64,000 nucleotides of DNA. Source: Rhineura floridana. Its lineage: Eukaryota > Chordata > Lepidosauria > Squamata > Rhineuridae. Shown here piece by piece: positions 32,595-44,461 of this stretch. Where the stretch lies: NCBI RefSeq assembly GCF_030035675.1, contig NC_084481.1, positions 233,274,927 through 233,338,926 on the forward strand, written 5' to 3'. How positions within the stretch are numbered: the stretch's first letter is position 1; the number at the start of each line of letters is the position of its first letter. Both the position numbers and the translations under genes were made by a program. The notes below the pieces were generated by a model. The model ran no database searches. It saw only the letters and a list, made by a program, of their open reading frames with translations, and was not told the origin of the DNA.

Positions 32595-32822
32595 GTTTCA
32601 TGGAGGGCAAGGCTGTCGATGGCTACTAGCCACGATGGCTCTGCATTACCTCCCCTATCGGACGCAGTATACCTCTGAATATCAGTTGCTGGGAATCGCA
32701 GGTGGGGGAAGTTGCTGTTGAGTTCAGGCCCTGCTTGGGGAAATTCCTGGCTGGCCAGTGGGAGAACAGGAGACTGGGCGACATGGGATCCAGCAAGCCA
32801 GGCTCTTCTCTCCTTCTGATAG
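32595..32822 (+). repeat. CR1-group LINE 3' end, diverged
   Basis: CATGGAGGGCAAGGCTGTCG, ATGGCTACTAGCCACGATGG and AGGCTCTTCTCTCC; same family as 8949, older. Confidence 0.65.
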
Positions 32823-32889
32823 TCTTAAAGCGTAGCCAGATCTAACAGCACATGTTGCCTCAAATGCAGTGGAGCCTGTTTGCATATTC

Positions 32890-33430
32890 AGTCAAGGGGA
32901 GGACCCTTTCTAGGATATTGGTGTGCGCCACCCCAATCTCCAAGCGGTGGGAGATCGCCAGGGGTCCCTGCACTTGCCCAGGGTTTGGTTTCCTTGGAAT
33001 GAAGGTCAGTGGAGCCTCTCAAATATGGCTTGTTTACACGCATTCACAGCCTGAGCATAAGATTCAAAGCATTAGTAGTCCAATCGATCTTGCTTTTCCA
33101 TCAGGCTTATAAGAGGCATCCTGACGCCATGGTGCAGGAAGCGTCTCCAGTTCCCAGCCTTTCCTCAGACCCAACTAAAAACACAAACCTCTCTTGGGCA
33201 TAGGTGGGTAGGGGCTCGCCTGGAGAGTTTCAATAAGAATAGACTCTCCCTGGCCCGTTCACCAGTTAATGGGCACTTGATAGACCCATTAGCCCACCTG
33301 GCCACTCTACTAGACTAACAAAGGAGACTCATCTGACCAGTAGAGCAGGTTTCTCAGCTGCAGAGCCTCCACCTCCAGGTGCAGTGTCCCAAATCGGTGG
33401 CTGGAAGGGGACTCAGAAATCTGAGTCCCC
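32890..33430 (+). repeat. Unclassified repeat, partner of 18490-19270
   Basis: Plus-strand copy of the element described at 18490; its right end abuts the CR1 copy. No coding frame or clear terminal repeat. Confidence 0.7.
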
Positions 33431-33439
33431 CACGACCTT

Positions 33440-34545
33440 TTGATTAGCAAACTAGTCAAATGCGGACTACATGGAAATACTGTCAGGTGGATTCACAACT
33501 GGTTGGAAAACCGTACTCAAAGAGTGGTCGTCAGTGGCTCTGCTTCGGACTGGAAGGAGGTCTCGAGTGGAGTGCCACAGGGTTCTGTCCTGGGGCCGAT
33601 ACTCTTCAACATTTTTATCAATGACTTAGATGACGGGGTGGAGGGAAGCCTTATGAAGTTTGCGGATGATATGAAACTGGGAGGGATAGCTAACACAATG
33701 GAAGACAGGAATAAAATCCAAAGGGACCTGGATAGACTAGAACATTGGGCTGAAATTAATAAAATGACATTCAATAAAGACAAATGCAGGATTCTGCATT
33801 TAGGCCACAAAAACAAAATGCACGGGTAGAGGATGGGAAATACCCGGCTTAGCAGTAGTGCGTGTGAGAAGGACCTTGGAATTGTAGTGGATCGCAAGTT
33901 GAACATGACCCAGCAGTGTGATGCTGCGGCAAAAAAGGCAAACGCGGTTTTGGGCTGCATAAACAGAGCTATAGTTTCCAGGTCGAGGGAAGTAATACTC
34001 CCACTATATTCTGCATTGGTCAGGCCTCATCTGGAATACTGCGTTCAGTTCTGGGCGGCTCATTTTAAGAAAGATACAGACAAGTTAGAGCGGGTTCAGA
34101 AGAGGGCGACGAGGATGATAGCCGGTATGGAGAACAAGTCTTATGAGGAAAGGTTGAAGGAATTTGGCATGTTCAGTCTGGTGAAGAGAAGGCTGAGGGG
34201 TGACATGATTGCACTCTTTAAGTACCTGAAGGGCTGTCACATAGAGGAGGGTACAGATTTGTCCTCTGCTGCCCCAGAGGGTAGGACTAGGTCTAATGGT
34301 TTTAAGTTGCAGGAGCGTAGATTCAGATTGGACATTAGAAGGAACTTCTTGACAGTAAGGGCAGTTCGGCAATGGAACCGACTGCCTAGGGAGGTGGTGG
34401 GATCCCCTTCGCTGGACGTCTTCAAGCAGAGGCTGGACAGCTATCTGTGGGAGATGCTCTAGCTGTGGATTTCCTGCTGTGAGCAGGGGGTTGGACTGGA
34501 TGGCCTACAAGGCCCCTTCCAACTCTATGATTCTATGATTCTATC
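33440..34545 (+). repeat. CR1 LINE, second half of ORF2 and 3' end
   Basis: Frames contain [32 protein letters not shown], the catalytic FADDMKLGGIAN, then [16 protein letters not shown] and [15 protein letters not shown]. It ends ATGATTCTATGATTCTAT. One in-frame stop (TAG at 33827) breaks the frame between the reverse transcriptase core and the C-terminal part. The catalytic box reads ADDM where the family has ADDT. Confidence 0.9.
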
Positions 34546-34589
34546 TATCTCAACCCCCCAATCCACAACAATATTTTAGTGGCTGTGAT

Positions 34590-37041
34590 TCTTTCTTGTT
34601 GAAGGTTTATTTATTTATTTTATATTTATTTATTTATTATCATTGTTTTTGCCCCGCCCTTTTTCCAAAACTGGAACTCACGGCGGCTTCCAGATAAAAG
34701 CACACATATAATTAAAAACATACAAAAGTCTAGATTAAAATCAAATTAAACAATTTACAGTATTAAAACCATTCATACACAGTTAAAATAATTCAAACTC
34801 AGTTTAAAATAATACAATTAGGCAACACCAATGCAGCACCCTTCAAGACCTGTCCTTAACAGCTTTCAGTTCCAAAGGCTTGTTGGAATAAAAAAGTCTT
34901 TGCTTGCGGACGGAAGGACTGCAAGGAGGGGGCCATTCTTGCTTCCCTAGGAAGGGAGTTCCAAAGCCTCGGGGCAGCCACCGAAAAGGTCCTATCTCGC
35001 GTCCCCACTAGTCGTGCTTGTGAGGACGTAGGTATTGAGAGAAGGGCCTCTCCTGAGGATCTCAGGGCCCGGGCAGGCTCATATAGGGAGATACGGTCTG
35101 ACAGATAGCCTGGACCTAAGCCATATAGGGTTTTATAGGTCATCACCAGCACTTTGAATTGTGTCCAGAAACAGAGTGGCAACCAGTGGAGCTTTTGTAA
35201 CAGGGGAGTCGTATGGTCCCTGTAACCAGCCCCAGTTAACATTCTGGCTGCAGCACGTTGCACCAACTGAAGTTTCCGAACAGTCTTCAGAGGCAGCCCC
35301 ACGTAGAGCGCGTTACAGTAATCTAAACGGGATGTAACTAAGGCATGTGTCACCGTGGCCAGATCAGACGGCTCAAGGAACGGGTGCAGTTGACGCACTA
35401 ATCTTAATTGTGCAAAAGCACTCCTGGCCACCGCAGAAACCTGGGCCTCCAAATTTAAAGCTGAGTCCAGGAGCACACCCAAACTGCGAACCTGCGTCTT
35501 CAGGGGGAGTGTAACCCCATCCAGCACAGGCTGAATCCCTATTCCCTGATTTGCCTTTCGACTGACCAGGAGCACCTCTGTCTTGTCTGGATTAAGCTTC
35601 AATTTGTTCGCCCTCATCCAGTCCACCACTGATGACAGACACCGGTTTAAAACCAAGACAGCTTCCGTGGAGTTAGGTGGAAAGGAGAAGTAGAGTTGGG
35701 TGTCATCAGCATACTGATGGCACCGAACCCCAACCCCCCGGACAACCTCTCCCAGTGGTTTCATGTAGATGTTAAATAGCATGGGGGACAAAACTGAGCC
35801 CTGAGGGACCCCACAGGCCAACGGCCAAGGAGTCGAACAAGAATCCCCCAGCACCACTTTCTGGGTTCGTCCCTCCAGGAAGGAACGGAGCCACTGTAAA
35901 ACAGTGCCCCCAAGTCCCATCCCAGCAATGCGGCCCAGAAGGATACCATGGTCGATGGTATCGAAAGCCGTTGAGAGGTCCAGCAGAACCAACAGGGACA
36001 CACTCCCCCTGTCCAGTTCTCTGCGTAGGTCGTCCACCAAGGTGACCAAAGCCGTCTCCGTACCATAACCAGGCCTGGAACCAGACTGAAATGGATCTAG
36101 ATACTCCGTTTCATCCAGGAATCCCTGGAGCTGGGAGGCCACCACACGCTCTATTACCTTGCCCAAAAATGGGATATTGGACACTGGCCGATAATTATCC
36201 ATTATGGAGGGATCCAGGGATGGCTTTTTCAACAAAGGCCTTGCATCTGCCTCCTTTAGGCACACTGGAACTCTGCCTTGTTGTAAGGAGGCATTGATCA
36301 CTCCCTTCAGCCACTCAGCCAGTCCCTCTCTGGCGCATTTAATGGGCCAGGAAGGGCAGGGGTCTAGAAGACATGTGGTGGCTCTCACCTCTCCAAGGAT
36401 CCTGTCCACATCCTCGGGCTGTACAAACTGAAAAGAATCCATTATTATTGGACAGGCAGGAGCCAAAGTTACATCCACTGAGACTGTATCAACTATAGCA
36501 TCCAAGTCGGAACGAATCTGAGTGATTTTATCTGCAAAGTGCCGTGCAAATTCTTGGCAGCGGCCTGTTGAATGGTCTATATTATCCCTATGGGGGCCAA
36601 GATGTAGAAGACCTCTGACCACTTGAAACAGCTCCGCTGGACGGCTCCCTGCAGACACAATAGTGGCAGAAAAGAATGCTTTCTTTGCTGCCCGTACTGC
36701 CACGGAGTAGGCCTTCAAATAGGCTCTAGCCCCTGTTCGATCAGACTCGCTCCAAGTCTTCCGCCAACGTCGCTCTAGTCTCCGTCTCATTCATTTCATC
36801 ACCGCCAGCTCCTTGGTAAACCAAGGGGCTGGTCTGGCTCCACTTCGTGAGAGGGGACGCTCAGGAGCGATCGTGTCCACCGCCCTGGCCATTTCCCCAT
36901 TCCAGAGGTCAACCAGAGCTTCGACAGAATCGCCTGCCCAGGTGACAGGAAAATCCCCAGAAGCCATCAGGAAACCATCCGGATCCATCAGCCTCCTGGG
37001 GCGGACCATCCTAATCTGTCCCCCATCCCTGCAGGTGGAAT
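34590..37041 (-). repeat. L2 LINE with a 644-codon open reverse transcriptase frame
   Basis: The minus-strand frame 36790-34856 is uninterrupted: [54 protein letters not shown], catalytic YADDTQLYFSF, then RLDYCNALYVGLPLKTV and the C-terminal [19 protein letters not shown]. One in-frame TGA at 36793-36791 separates it from 85 more codons of the same frame (to 37048). The endonuclease end is missing. The tail GGCGGGGCAAAAACAATG ends in TAAATAAATAAAT near 34600. The 5' break coincides with the palindrome at 37042. Confidence 0.92.
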
Positions 37042-37645
37042 CACACACAAATATTGCTTATGCAGCACACAGTCCGAAACATCTAGCAATTGCAGGGCGT
37101 GCAACTCCCACTGTAGGTTGTCCCAGTTTTGGTTCATAACTAGATTCCAGGGCCACAATTCCCTATACCTTCAATAGGGTTGCCAGGTCCATGGCCTGAG
37201 ACTGATCCTGTATCTTTAGGAGAAGAGAAAGTCAGCCAAGTGCAGGTGTTCTTTCAACTCTGTAATGGGAAAAACCACAAGGTGGAATTCTCCCTCCCCC
37301 CTCCACAGCTTTTAAAGATATAGAAGACCTCTTGGTTGCCAGGCCCGGCCTCCAAGAGGTCTTCTGTATCTTTAAAAGTTGTGCAGGGGAAAGGGAGAAT
37401 TCCACATTGTGGTTTTTCCCATTACAGGGTTGCAAGAACACCTGCACTTGGCTTATCTTCTCTTCTCCTAAAGATACATGATCAGTCTCAGGCCATGGAC
37501 CTGGCAACCCTATTGAAGGTATAGGGAATTGTGGCCCTGGAATCTAGTTATGAACCAAAACTGGGACAACCTGCAGTGGGAGTCGCACGCCCTGCAATTG
37601 CTAGATGTTTCGGACTGTGTGCTGCATAAGCAATATTTGTGTGTG
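37042..37645. repeat. 604-bp inverted repeat (two 294-bp arms, 16-bp spacer)
   Basis: Arms 37042-37335 and 37352-37645 are reverse complements at about 95% with no length difference; the spacer is TTGCCAGGCCCGGCCT. Inside, TAGGGTTGCCAGGTCC at 37175 mirrors GGACCTGGCAACCCTA ending at 37512, like DNA-transposon ends. No coding frame. Confidence 0.95.
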
Positions 37646-38035
37646 GCTGTCTGCATCAGCTCTTGGATGCTGTGTGTGGGGCAACTTTGCTGATGCATCT
37701 GCGTGTGTTACTAATATCTAACAGTGAAACCATGAATGGTACCGCCTGATCTTCTACCAAGGACAGCTCACAATGGAATGAGCATAATGGAGAAATGCAA
37801 ATTATCCATGAAAAGGCGGATATACAACTGGTTGGGAGGGAACCACACCCAATGGGTAGTAATTTGTGGATCAATGTCATTCCAGGTGGAGGTAGCAAGC
37901 AGCCAGCGCTCTTTATGACTCTACTTGTGTACATAAATGTCTTGGACACAGGAGTGGGGAATGTGCTTGTCATATCTACAGATGACACAAAACTAGTAAG
38001 AATTGCAGATCCAATGGAGAATACCATGCTCTCTG

Positions 38036-38640
38036 GTTAGGGGAAAGGCCATAGCATCGGCTGCAGATGGTAGAACATCTCTTTTGCAAGCCAAAGGTCC
38101 CAGGTTCAATCCCCGGTATCCGCAGGCAGAGCTGCCCCTAGGCATTGGGAAGCAGGGCAGTTGCCCTGGGCCCCGCGCTTTGGGGGGGGCGTGGTTGGTG
38201 ATCTGCTCACCAGCTGGCTCCTCCCTCCCTGCCTGCTCGCCTTTGCCAGGCAGGGCGCAGCACTCGCTCGCTCTCTTTCTCTCCACCCGGGAAGGGGGCT
38301 CGCTTGCCCGCCCGCCATGCCAAAGCTGCTGCTGCCACAGCCGCTCCTGCTGTAGTCAGTGAGCGGTAGCCGCCCCGGGGACAGCGAGCTGGGCCGGCAG
38401 TTCCGGGACTGGTGCCTGCACACCTATGGCAGCGACTCGGCCAAGACCGTGACCCGGAGCAAATGTGGGGGGCCCCCAACTTTACTTTAGCCCTGGGCCC
38501 CGCATATGCTAAGGGAGGGTCTGTCCCCAGGTAGGGCTGGGAGAGAGCCCTTTCTGAAACCCCCGGAGAGCTGCTGCCAGTTAGTGCAGACATTACTGAG
38601 CTAGATGGATTGATGGCAGTATCCTATGTTCTTTTTCCAA
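38036..38640 (+). repeat. tRNA-derived SINE split by a hAT element
   Basis: SINE head at 38036-38126 (CCATAGCATCGGCTGCAG, GGTCCCAGGTTCAATCCCCG) and body at 38524-38640 (AGAGCTGCTGCCAGTTAGTG). The gap is the element at 38127. Confidence 0.8.
38127..38523. mobile_element. hAT-type non-autonomous element carrying a coding-exon fragment
   Basis: Begins CAGAGCTGCCCCTAGGCAT and ends with the inverse of CAGACCCTCCCTTAGCATAT. The flanks TCCGCAGG (38119-38126) and TCCCCAGG (38524-38531) form an 8-bp target duplication with one mismatch, inside a SINE. The interior is unusually GC-rich for the area. At 38380-38463 a 28-codon plus-strand stretch contains QFRDWCLHTYGSDSAKTVTR, strongly like the N-terminus of nucleolar protein 4 family proteins (NOL4/NOL4L: RQF-DWCLRTYGDSxKTKTVTR). 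So a host exon piece appears to have been captured. Confidence 0.75.
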
Positions 38641-39419
38641 TTCAGTTTCAAGATGAGTTCAAGCATTTCTGTCAAGTGTAGGAATGTGAGCGAGGAGTGT
38701 CTTTGTCACCCCACCTCATGGTTTGCTTTGCAGGGCCACCCAGAGGGTTTTTGGGGCCTGGTGCAGGTGTGATGTTGGGGGCCCTGCTGCTGCCCCCTAC
38801 AAGGACCCGTGCATGTGTTTCCAAAGCTGGGGGCCACCTGCAAGGATTATTGCATGCCACAGGCAACCTGTGAGTATTCTTACTTGGAGCTCCTCCTTGC
38901 CCTGGGATCAGGCAGAATGATAGATTTGCTTCATGTTTTCTGACGTGGGGATAAGGGAATGGAAATCGGGTTGTGGGTCTCCTTAGGACCTCTTCCAAAT
39001 TCCAAAACCCCTCCTGGCAGAGCTTCTTTCTGCTTCCTGGGGCTCAGTCTCACAGGCCTTCTGGGCTGCTGCTGGCCTCCACTGCTCACTCCTTCGAGGC
39101 CTGGCCTCACACTCCTCCTACACCTTTCCCTGTGGTAATTGCCACAGAAAATTACTCTCCAGTGGCACCTTCCCTGGAAATCTCCAGGCACCATGCCTGG
39201 AAATCTCAGGTGGCCTGGAAATCTCAGGTGGCAATCACTCATTACTATCTCTTAATCAGAGCACTAAGCTCTTGCATATTAGGAACAAAAATGGGATAAT
39301 CTTGAGAACAACTCAGGGTGTTTTTTTAAAAAGAAAGGTACACTTCAAAAGTGAGTCAGGAATGCGGTGCCCTAAATGACATTTCAGAAGCATGGCATCC
39401 AAGAGATAGGAAGACAAAT
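38641..39419. other. Intergenic, no feature firmly seen
   Basis: 38720-38890 is rich in GGGGCC-type strings like a worn hAT element. The TGGAAATCTCAGGTGGC string is repeated near 39195. Nothing else recognised. Confidence 0.35.
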
Positions 39420-40038
39420 CTCCTACGGACCTTTAGTGTGGCGGCACCTACCCTTTTTAATTCCCTCCCCTTAAATATTAGAGAAGCTCCATCTGTTATA
39501 TTTTCAGCGCCTATTGAAGACTTGCTTCTTTCCACAAGTTTTTTAAGTTGAGGAGAACCAGTGTGGTGTAGTGGTTAAGGTGTCGGACTATGACTTGGGA
39601 GACCAGGGTTCAAATCCCCACACAGCCATGAAGCTCACTGGGTGACCTTGGGCCAACCATTTTCTCTCAGCCTGAGAAGAAGGCAATGGTAAACCCCCTC
39701 TGGATACCACTCACCATGAAAATCCTATTCATAGGGTCACCATAAGTCGGAATCGACTTGAAGGCAGTCCATTTTTGTTTTAAGTTGAGACCTATCCCAA
39801 TCTGCATCTGTGTTTTAATATTTTCTTAAACTTTCTTTTTAAAAATGTTTTTCATCTTAGAAGATGTTTTGATAGCTTTTTTTAAGCAACATTTTTGAAG
39901 ATGTTTTATTTTAATGTGTTTTAAAGTTTGTTTTTATGATGTTTTAATGTTTTTAGTGCTTTTGTTTGCCACCCTGGGCTCCTGCTGGGAGGAAGGGCGG
40001 GATATACATCAAATAATAATAATAACAATAATAATAAT
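39420..40038 (+). repeat. L2 LINE 3' end split by a Sauria SINE
   Basis: GACCTTTAGTGTGGCGGCAC to 39552, resuming at 39778 and ending GAAGGGCGGGATATACATCA. Interrupted at 39553-39777. Confidence 0.85.
39553..39777 (+). repeat. Sauria-type SINE with 12-bp target duplication
   Basis: GTGTGGTGTAGTGGTTAAGG, CAGGGTTCAAATCCCC (B box) and the BovB-like end AGTCGGAATCGACTTGAAGG. TTTTAAGTTGAG flanks both sides (39541-39552, 39778-39789). Confidence 0.95.
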
Positions 40039-40039
40039 A

Positions 40040-40330
40040 CTCATCCTGATTTGCTTGCACAAAGCTGAACATGAAGGTTAATCATCCATTCTTTATTAAG
40101 CATTTGTTCTGATTTGTTTGTGGGACAGTTATATGAGCATTCATCCTGATTTGCTTGTAGGGTGTTAACACGTCTATTCATTAAACATTTGTTCATCTCA
40201 CACTTTGGTGCATGTCCCCATCGCTTTCCCAGCTGCAAAATGCTTGTGTGGATTTACTGTGACAGAGTGCTTTAATCCGCTTTAATTGTACACACCTAAA
40301 TGTCTGGTATACACGTCAATCCCTCCTGCA
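40040..40330. repeat. Interspersed repeat with degenerate tandem CATCCTGATTTGCTTG units
   Basis: Three spaced variants of TCATCCTGATTTGCTTG between 40042 and 40160 are followed by a common downstream stretch (TTTAATTGTACACACCTAAA). Superfamily not certain, possibly a DNA transposon. Confidence 0.5.
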
Positions 40331-41155
40331 AAACACAGACAGCGTGGGGCCATGCTGGCTGGTCTTACTGACATTACTGTGCTGGCGAATTTTGAGAAAG
40401 GAACCAACAGACAGGAGAAGGGCAACAAAAATGATTATTGAGAGTTTTGGAATCATGATACCTTAAATAGATCAGGTGATACAATGGGTTCTATTGAACC
40501 AAACAACCCAATAAAAAACTGTAAGCAACCTTTCGAATTACAAAGCGGACTTCTTCAGCTTTGGATGCCAGGAAGAAAAATAGATTTTGCATGGCCAAGA
40601 CCAGATCTGGTCCCAGTGACTCTTTTCACTGCAAAGAGAGTTCCCCAGGTAGAGAAGCATAAATAGCCAGGATTGGAGCAGAGCCAAGGACAAATTAAGG
40701 CATAAAAGGAGGCCAAATCCTGTTTCAAATGAGCTTCAGCGAGGTGGGAAGTGCCCTTTGGTCATCCATGGACCCTCTGCACTACCTCAGGCCTCACAGT
40801 TATAACACAGCCAGGGATGGTTCAGCTCAAGGGTGAGGAATTTCAGGGCTTGGGCCCAATGCGGCCCTCCCAGCCTCTCCACCTGGCCTCTGGGAGTCAC
40901 ACCCCTTCTTCTCAGGCCATGCCGTTCACCAGCCCTGCGTCACACCCTCCTTGAGTATCTGGCTGGCTGCAATGTGTCTACGAACTAAGATTATGCCTCT
41001 TGCTTGCCCAGATAGAGGATAAAGAAGGAATTTACATTAGTCATTCTCTCTGCTTTTGCTTTTGGACCTGCCCCACCACCAGCGTGGGGCTCCCAGAAGG
41101 GGATGCAGCCTTTGGGCTGAAAAAGGTTCTCCACCTCTGGCCCAGCTCAAGGGTA
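40331..41155. other. Intergenic; worn repeat pieces only
   Basis: 40490-40600 (AATTACAAAGCGGACTTCTT) resembles a common vertebrate repeat. 40825-41140 looks like an old hAT-like element (GTGAGGAATTTCAGGG and AAAAAGGTTCTCCACCTCTG). Confidence 0.35.
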
Positions 41156-41332
41156 CTTATTTATTTGTTACATTTATACCCCGCCTTTCTTTCACCATGG
41201 AACCCAAGGCGGCATACATGTGGTTCCCAGGCGGTCTCCCATCCAGGCACTGACTGGACCCAGACCTGCTTAGCTTCAGCAAGGTGGTGGCCTCACGTGC
41301 CTTCAGACCATCGCCTGGGACCCAGCAGCTCA
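41156..41332 (-). repeat. 5S-rRNA-derived SINE
   Basis: On the minus strand: GAAGCTAAGCAGGTCTGGGT, CTGGATGGGAGACCGCCTGG, the internal-promoter half of 5S rRNA, followed by an L2-like tail GGCGGGGTATAAATG. Too incomplete to be a 5S gene. Confidence 0.85.
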
Positions 41333-41627
41333 GTCATAGTGATTCCAGCCCTTCCTCCTTCCCAGGCTTAGAATGCTACCTGCCGCCCTTCCAGCAAGGA
41401 AAAGTAGCACACCGGAAATAAATGCAAGGGTGCATGGAAATGAGCATACGATACACAAAAATGCAAAACGTCTGCACCGCAAGAATTCATGGAGATCCAT
41501 CAGTGGCTACTGTGTGTTTGTTCAGTCTGCCATTCAGGCACTCACTCTGGATGGACGACTTAAAGGCCCCTGCTCTGGATTCTTCATCTTTAAACCAGAA
41601 GGGACGAGGCACAGCCCTTCAATAGAG

Positions 41628-41942
41628 CAGGGGTTCCCAAACTATGGTCTGTGGTGTTTAATTCAGGTGGGCTGTGACATGTCCTCATTACGTATTCATA
41701 TTGATTTTTAATTGCATTTTTATGGCTTCCTTTATTTCTTATATTGTATTTTATTAAACTAAAATTTGAATTCTATGGTATTTAAGAAGCAAAAGGAGCA
41801 AGGCAAATTCAATTAGTATTAACACAGCCTCTAGCACAGTGCATTGCAATTGCTACAGCGGGCAGAAAAATCATTAAGTGGTTGGCCAAGTGCCTCAGCA
41901 ATTTTCAAGCAGACTGTGGGAAAACAAGTTTGGGAACCCCTG
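41628..41942. mobile_element. hAT-type non-autonomous element, 315 bp
   Basis: CAGGGGTTCCCAAACTA at the left is mirrored by AAGTTTGGGAACCCCTG at the right. The 8-bp flanks (CAATAGAG, AAACAGGA) no longer match well, so the copy is old. Confidence 0.75.
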
Positions 41943-42664
41943 AAACAGGACACCTTCAAATAGAGGACTGCCTCTATAAAGCGGGGCACACGGCCACTGT
42001 AGTCACCTCCTTGGCTTATTGGATTCTGATTGTATGTCTGCTGTGCTGTTGTCGTCAAATGTTTTGCTTCAGGATTGCTTTTCTAATTGTTATGCTATGA
42101 GTTTGTCTTGGGCGCCCTAGGAATAGAGCAAATGGATATGCCTATTTAATAAATCATGTGCATACACCCCAATGAGTGACTTTGCACACCAGCACGGACT
42201 ACTGTGCGCACTTACTCCGGTCTCCAACTCACAAGGAGACCACCTCTTTCTATGCCCACAACCTCTTTCTGGGCACTGCTGCCTGCCTGCATTCCATTGT
42301 GTAAGTTTGTACTGTAAATGGGCGTCTCTGAAATGGCCGCTCCTGGAGTCTTAGATAAAAGGTGCGGATGAAGGAGCTGTTGAAAGCATCTCTTTCTGAC
42401 TCATACCATTTTTTAACCAAGTTGTAATGCATTCTCATAAGTTGCACATATGCCTCATGTCAGTTGCCTCACATGAGGCCCTAAAGGATCTGGGCTGGGT
42501 TCAGGAAGAACTGACACAGCGGGCACAAGAAATGAGGATCCCTCTAACTTTGTGTCTTCATAACACTGCCATAGTCATGCTGTCATGCTCTGCAATATGC
42601 TCTGTAATGCAGTTCTATGGATGTTTATTCAGATGGAAGCTTGTCTGTGTTCACTGGGGCTTAT
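41943..42664. other. Intergenic, no feature seen
   Basis: No gene or known repeat recognised. Confidence 0.4.
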
Positions 42665-42858
42665 TTTTTATCTATTAATTAATTATATTTATATCCTACC
42701 TTTCCTCCGAAGAGTTCAAGGAGGCCTACATGTTTCCCCCCTCTCCATTTTATCCTAACAGTGACACTGCAAAGTAAATTAGGCTGAGCTTCATGGATGA
42801 GCAGGGATCAGAATCCTGATCATCCAAGTCCTAGCCTGACCACTACACCATACTGCCT
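42665..42858 (-). repeat. tRNA-derived SINE with L2-like tail
   Basis: Minus strand: AGTATGGTGTAGTGGTCAGG head, then TCCTTGAACTCTTCGGAGGA and GTAGGATATAAATATA tail; no BovB-like end, so distinct from the Sauria copies. Confidence 0.6.
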
Positions 42859-43711
42859 TAATGAGTTTGTTTGGGTTTGCAGCCACACAATCTGCCTTTG
42901 ATAATTATGTTTTCCTAAGCCAGACTTTCCAGGGCTGATTTTGGGTCTGATCTCAGGAAAAACCACAGGGGCAGAGTTTAAAACTAGTGACACATGTATT
43001 TCTACTGATTTCACTATCTGTTACTTCAAAATGACAGGCAAATTGTAGTTATTGTGATGTAGCTGGAGATATGTATTCAGAACTTGCAAAGGAGACATTA
43101 TTATTATTGGTTGTATCCAACCAAGATATTCTCAGAGTAGACCCACTGAAATTAATGGACCGAAGCTAATCATGTCCATTATTTTCAATGGGTCTACACT
43201 TAATTATCATCCTCATCATTTAAGTACAGTGGTTCCCACATGTCTTTCCCCGTGGACTACTTGAAAATTGTTGATGGTCTGATTTCTGAATTGCATGATT
43301 ATTACTTTTACTTCTTTTGTTGTATTACAATTTGCACTCCCCAGAATTCAAATTGTCATGTAATAAAACACAACATAAGCCATAAAAAGGAGCAATAAAA
43401 TACAATTAAAATAAATATAAATATTCCATGCAGACATGTCACAGACAGGACTGTAGTCGTCCAGGGTCTCAAGGGGTCTTAGACCCCCTTACTCTTTTGG
43501 GGAGCAGCATCCCAGCAGGGTCCTTATGTCGCCAGCATCCCGTGAGCCAATCCGCATGAAAGGGGAGTGTGTTAACCAGTGTGAAGAGTTGTCCTTTCAT
43601 GCTGATTGGAGCCAATTACAGTAAAAAGAGATGGGTCAGCCACTAAGAAGACTCCTCTCAGTAGCTAACACTCTCCCCTAATGCTGATTAGTTCCTAGGA
43701 CCAGTAATGAT
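42859..43711. other. Intergenic; one short palindromic repeat and a possible hAT end
   Basis: 43125-43200 is the AGTAGACCCA-type palindrome. CAGTGGTTCCCACATG at 43227 looks like the left end of a worn hAT element without a visible right end. Confidence 0.4.
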
Positions 43712-44461
43712 TTGAAACAAATGCTGATGAAAGTTAAAGAGGAAAGCACAAAAGCAGGACTACAGCTGAACGTCAAAAAGACTAAAGTAATGACAACAGA
43801 AGATTTATGTAACTTTACAGTTGACAATGAGGACATTGAACTTGTCAAGGATTATCAATATCTTGGCACAATCAGTAACCAAAATGGAGACAATAGTCAA
43901 GAAATCAGAAGAAGGCTAGGACTGGGTAGGGCAGCTGTGAGAGAACTAGAAAAGGTCCTCAAATGCAAAGATGTATCACTGAACACCAAAGTCAGGATCA
44001 TTCAGGCCATGGTATTCCCAATCTCTATGTATGGATGTGAAAGTTGGACAGTGAAAAAGGCGGATAAGAGAAAAATCAGCGCATTTGAAATGTGATGTTG
44101 GAGGAGAGCTTTGTGCATACCATGGACTGCAGAAAAGACAAATAATTGGGTGTTAGAACAAATTAAACCAGAACTGTCACTAGAAGCTAAAATGATGAAA
44201 CTGAGGTTATCATACTTTGGACACATCATGAGAAGACATAATTCACTAGAAAAGACAATAATGCTGGGAAAAACAGAAGGGAGTAGAAAAAGAGGAAGGC
44301 CAAACAAGAGATGGGTTGATTCCATAAAGGAAGCCACAGACCTGAACTTACAAGATCTGAACAGGGTGGTTTATAAGAGATGCTCTTGGAGGTTGCTGAT
44401 TCATAGGGTTATAAGTCATAATTAGGGTTGCCATATTCCAGCTCCACAAATCCGGGCAGGC

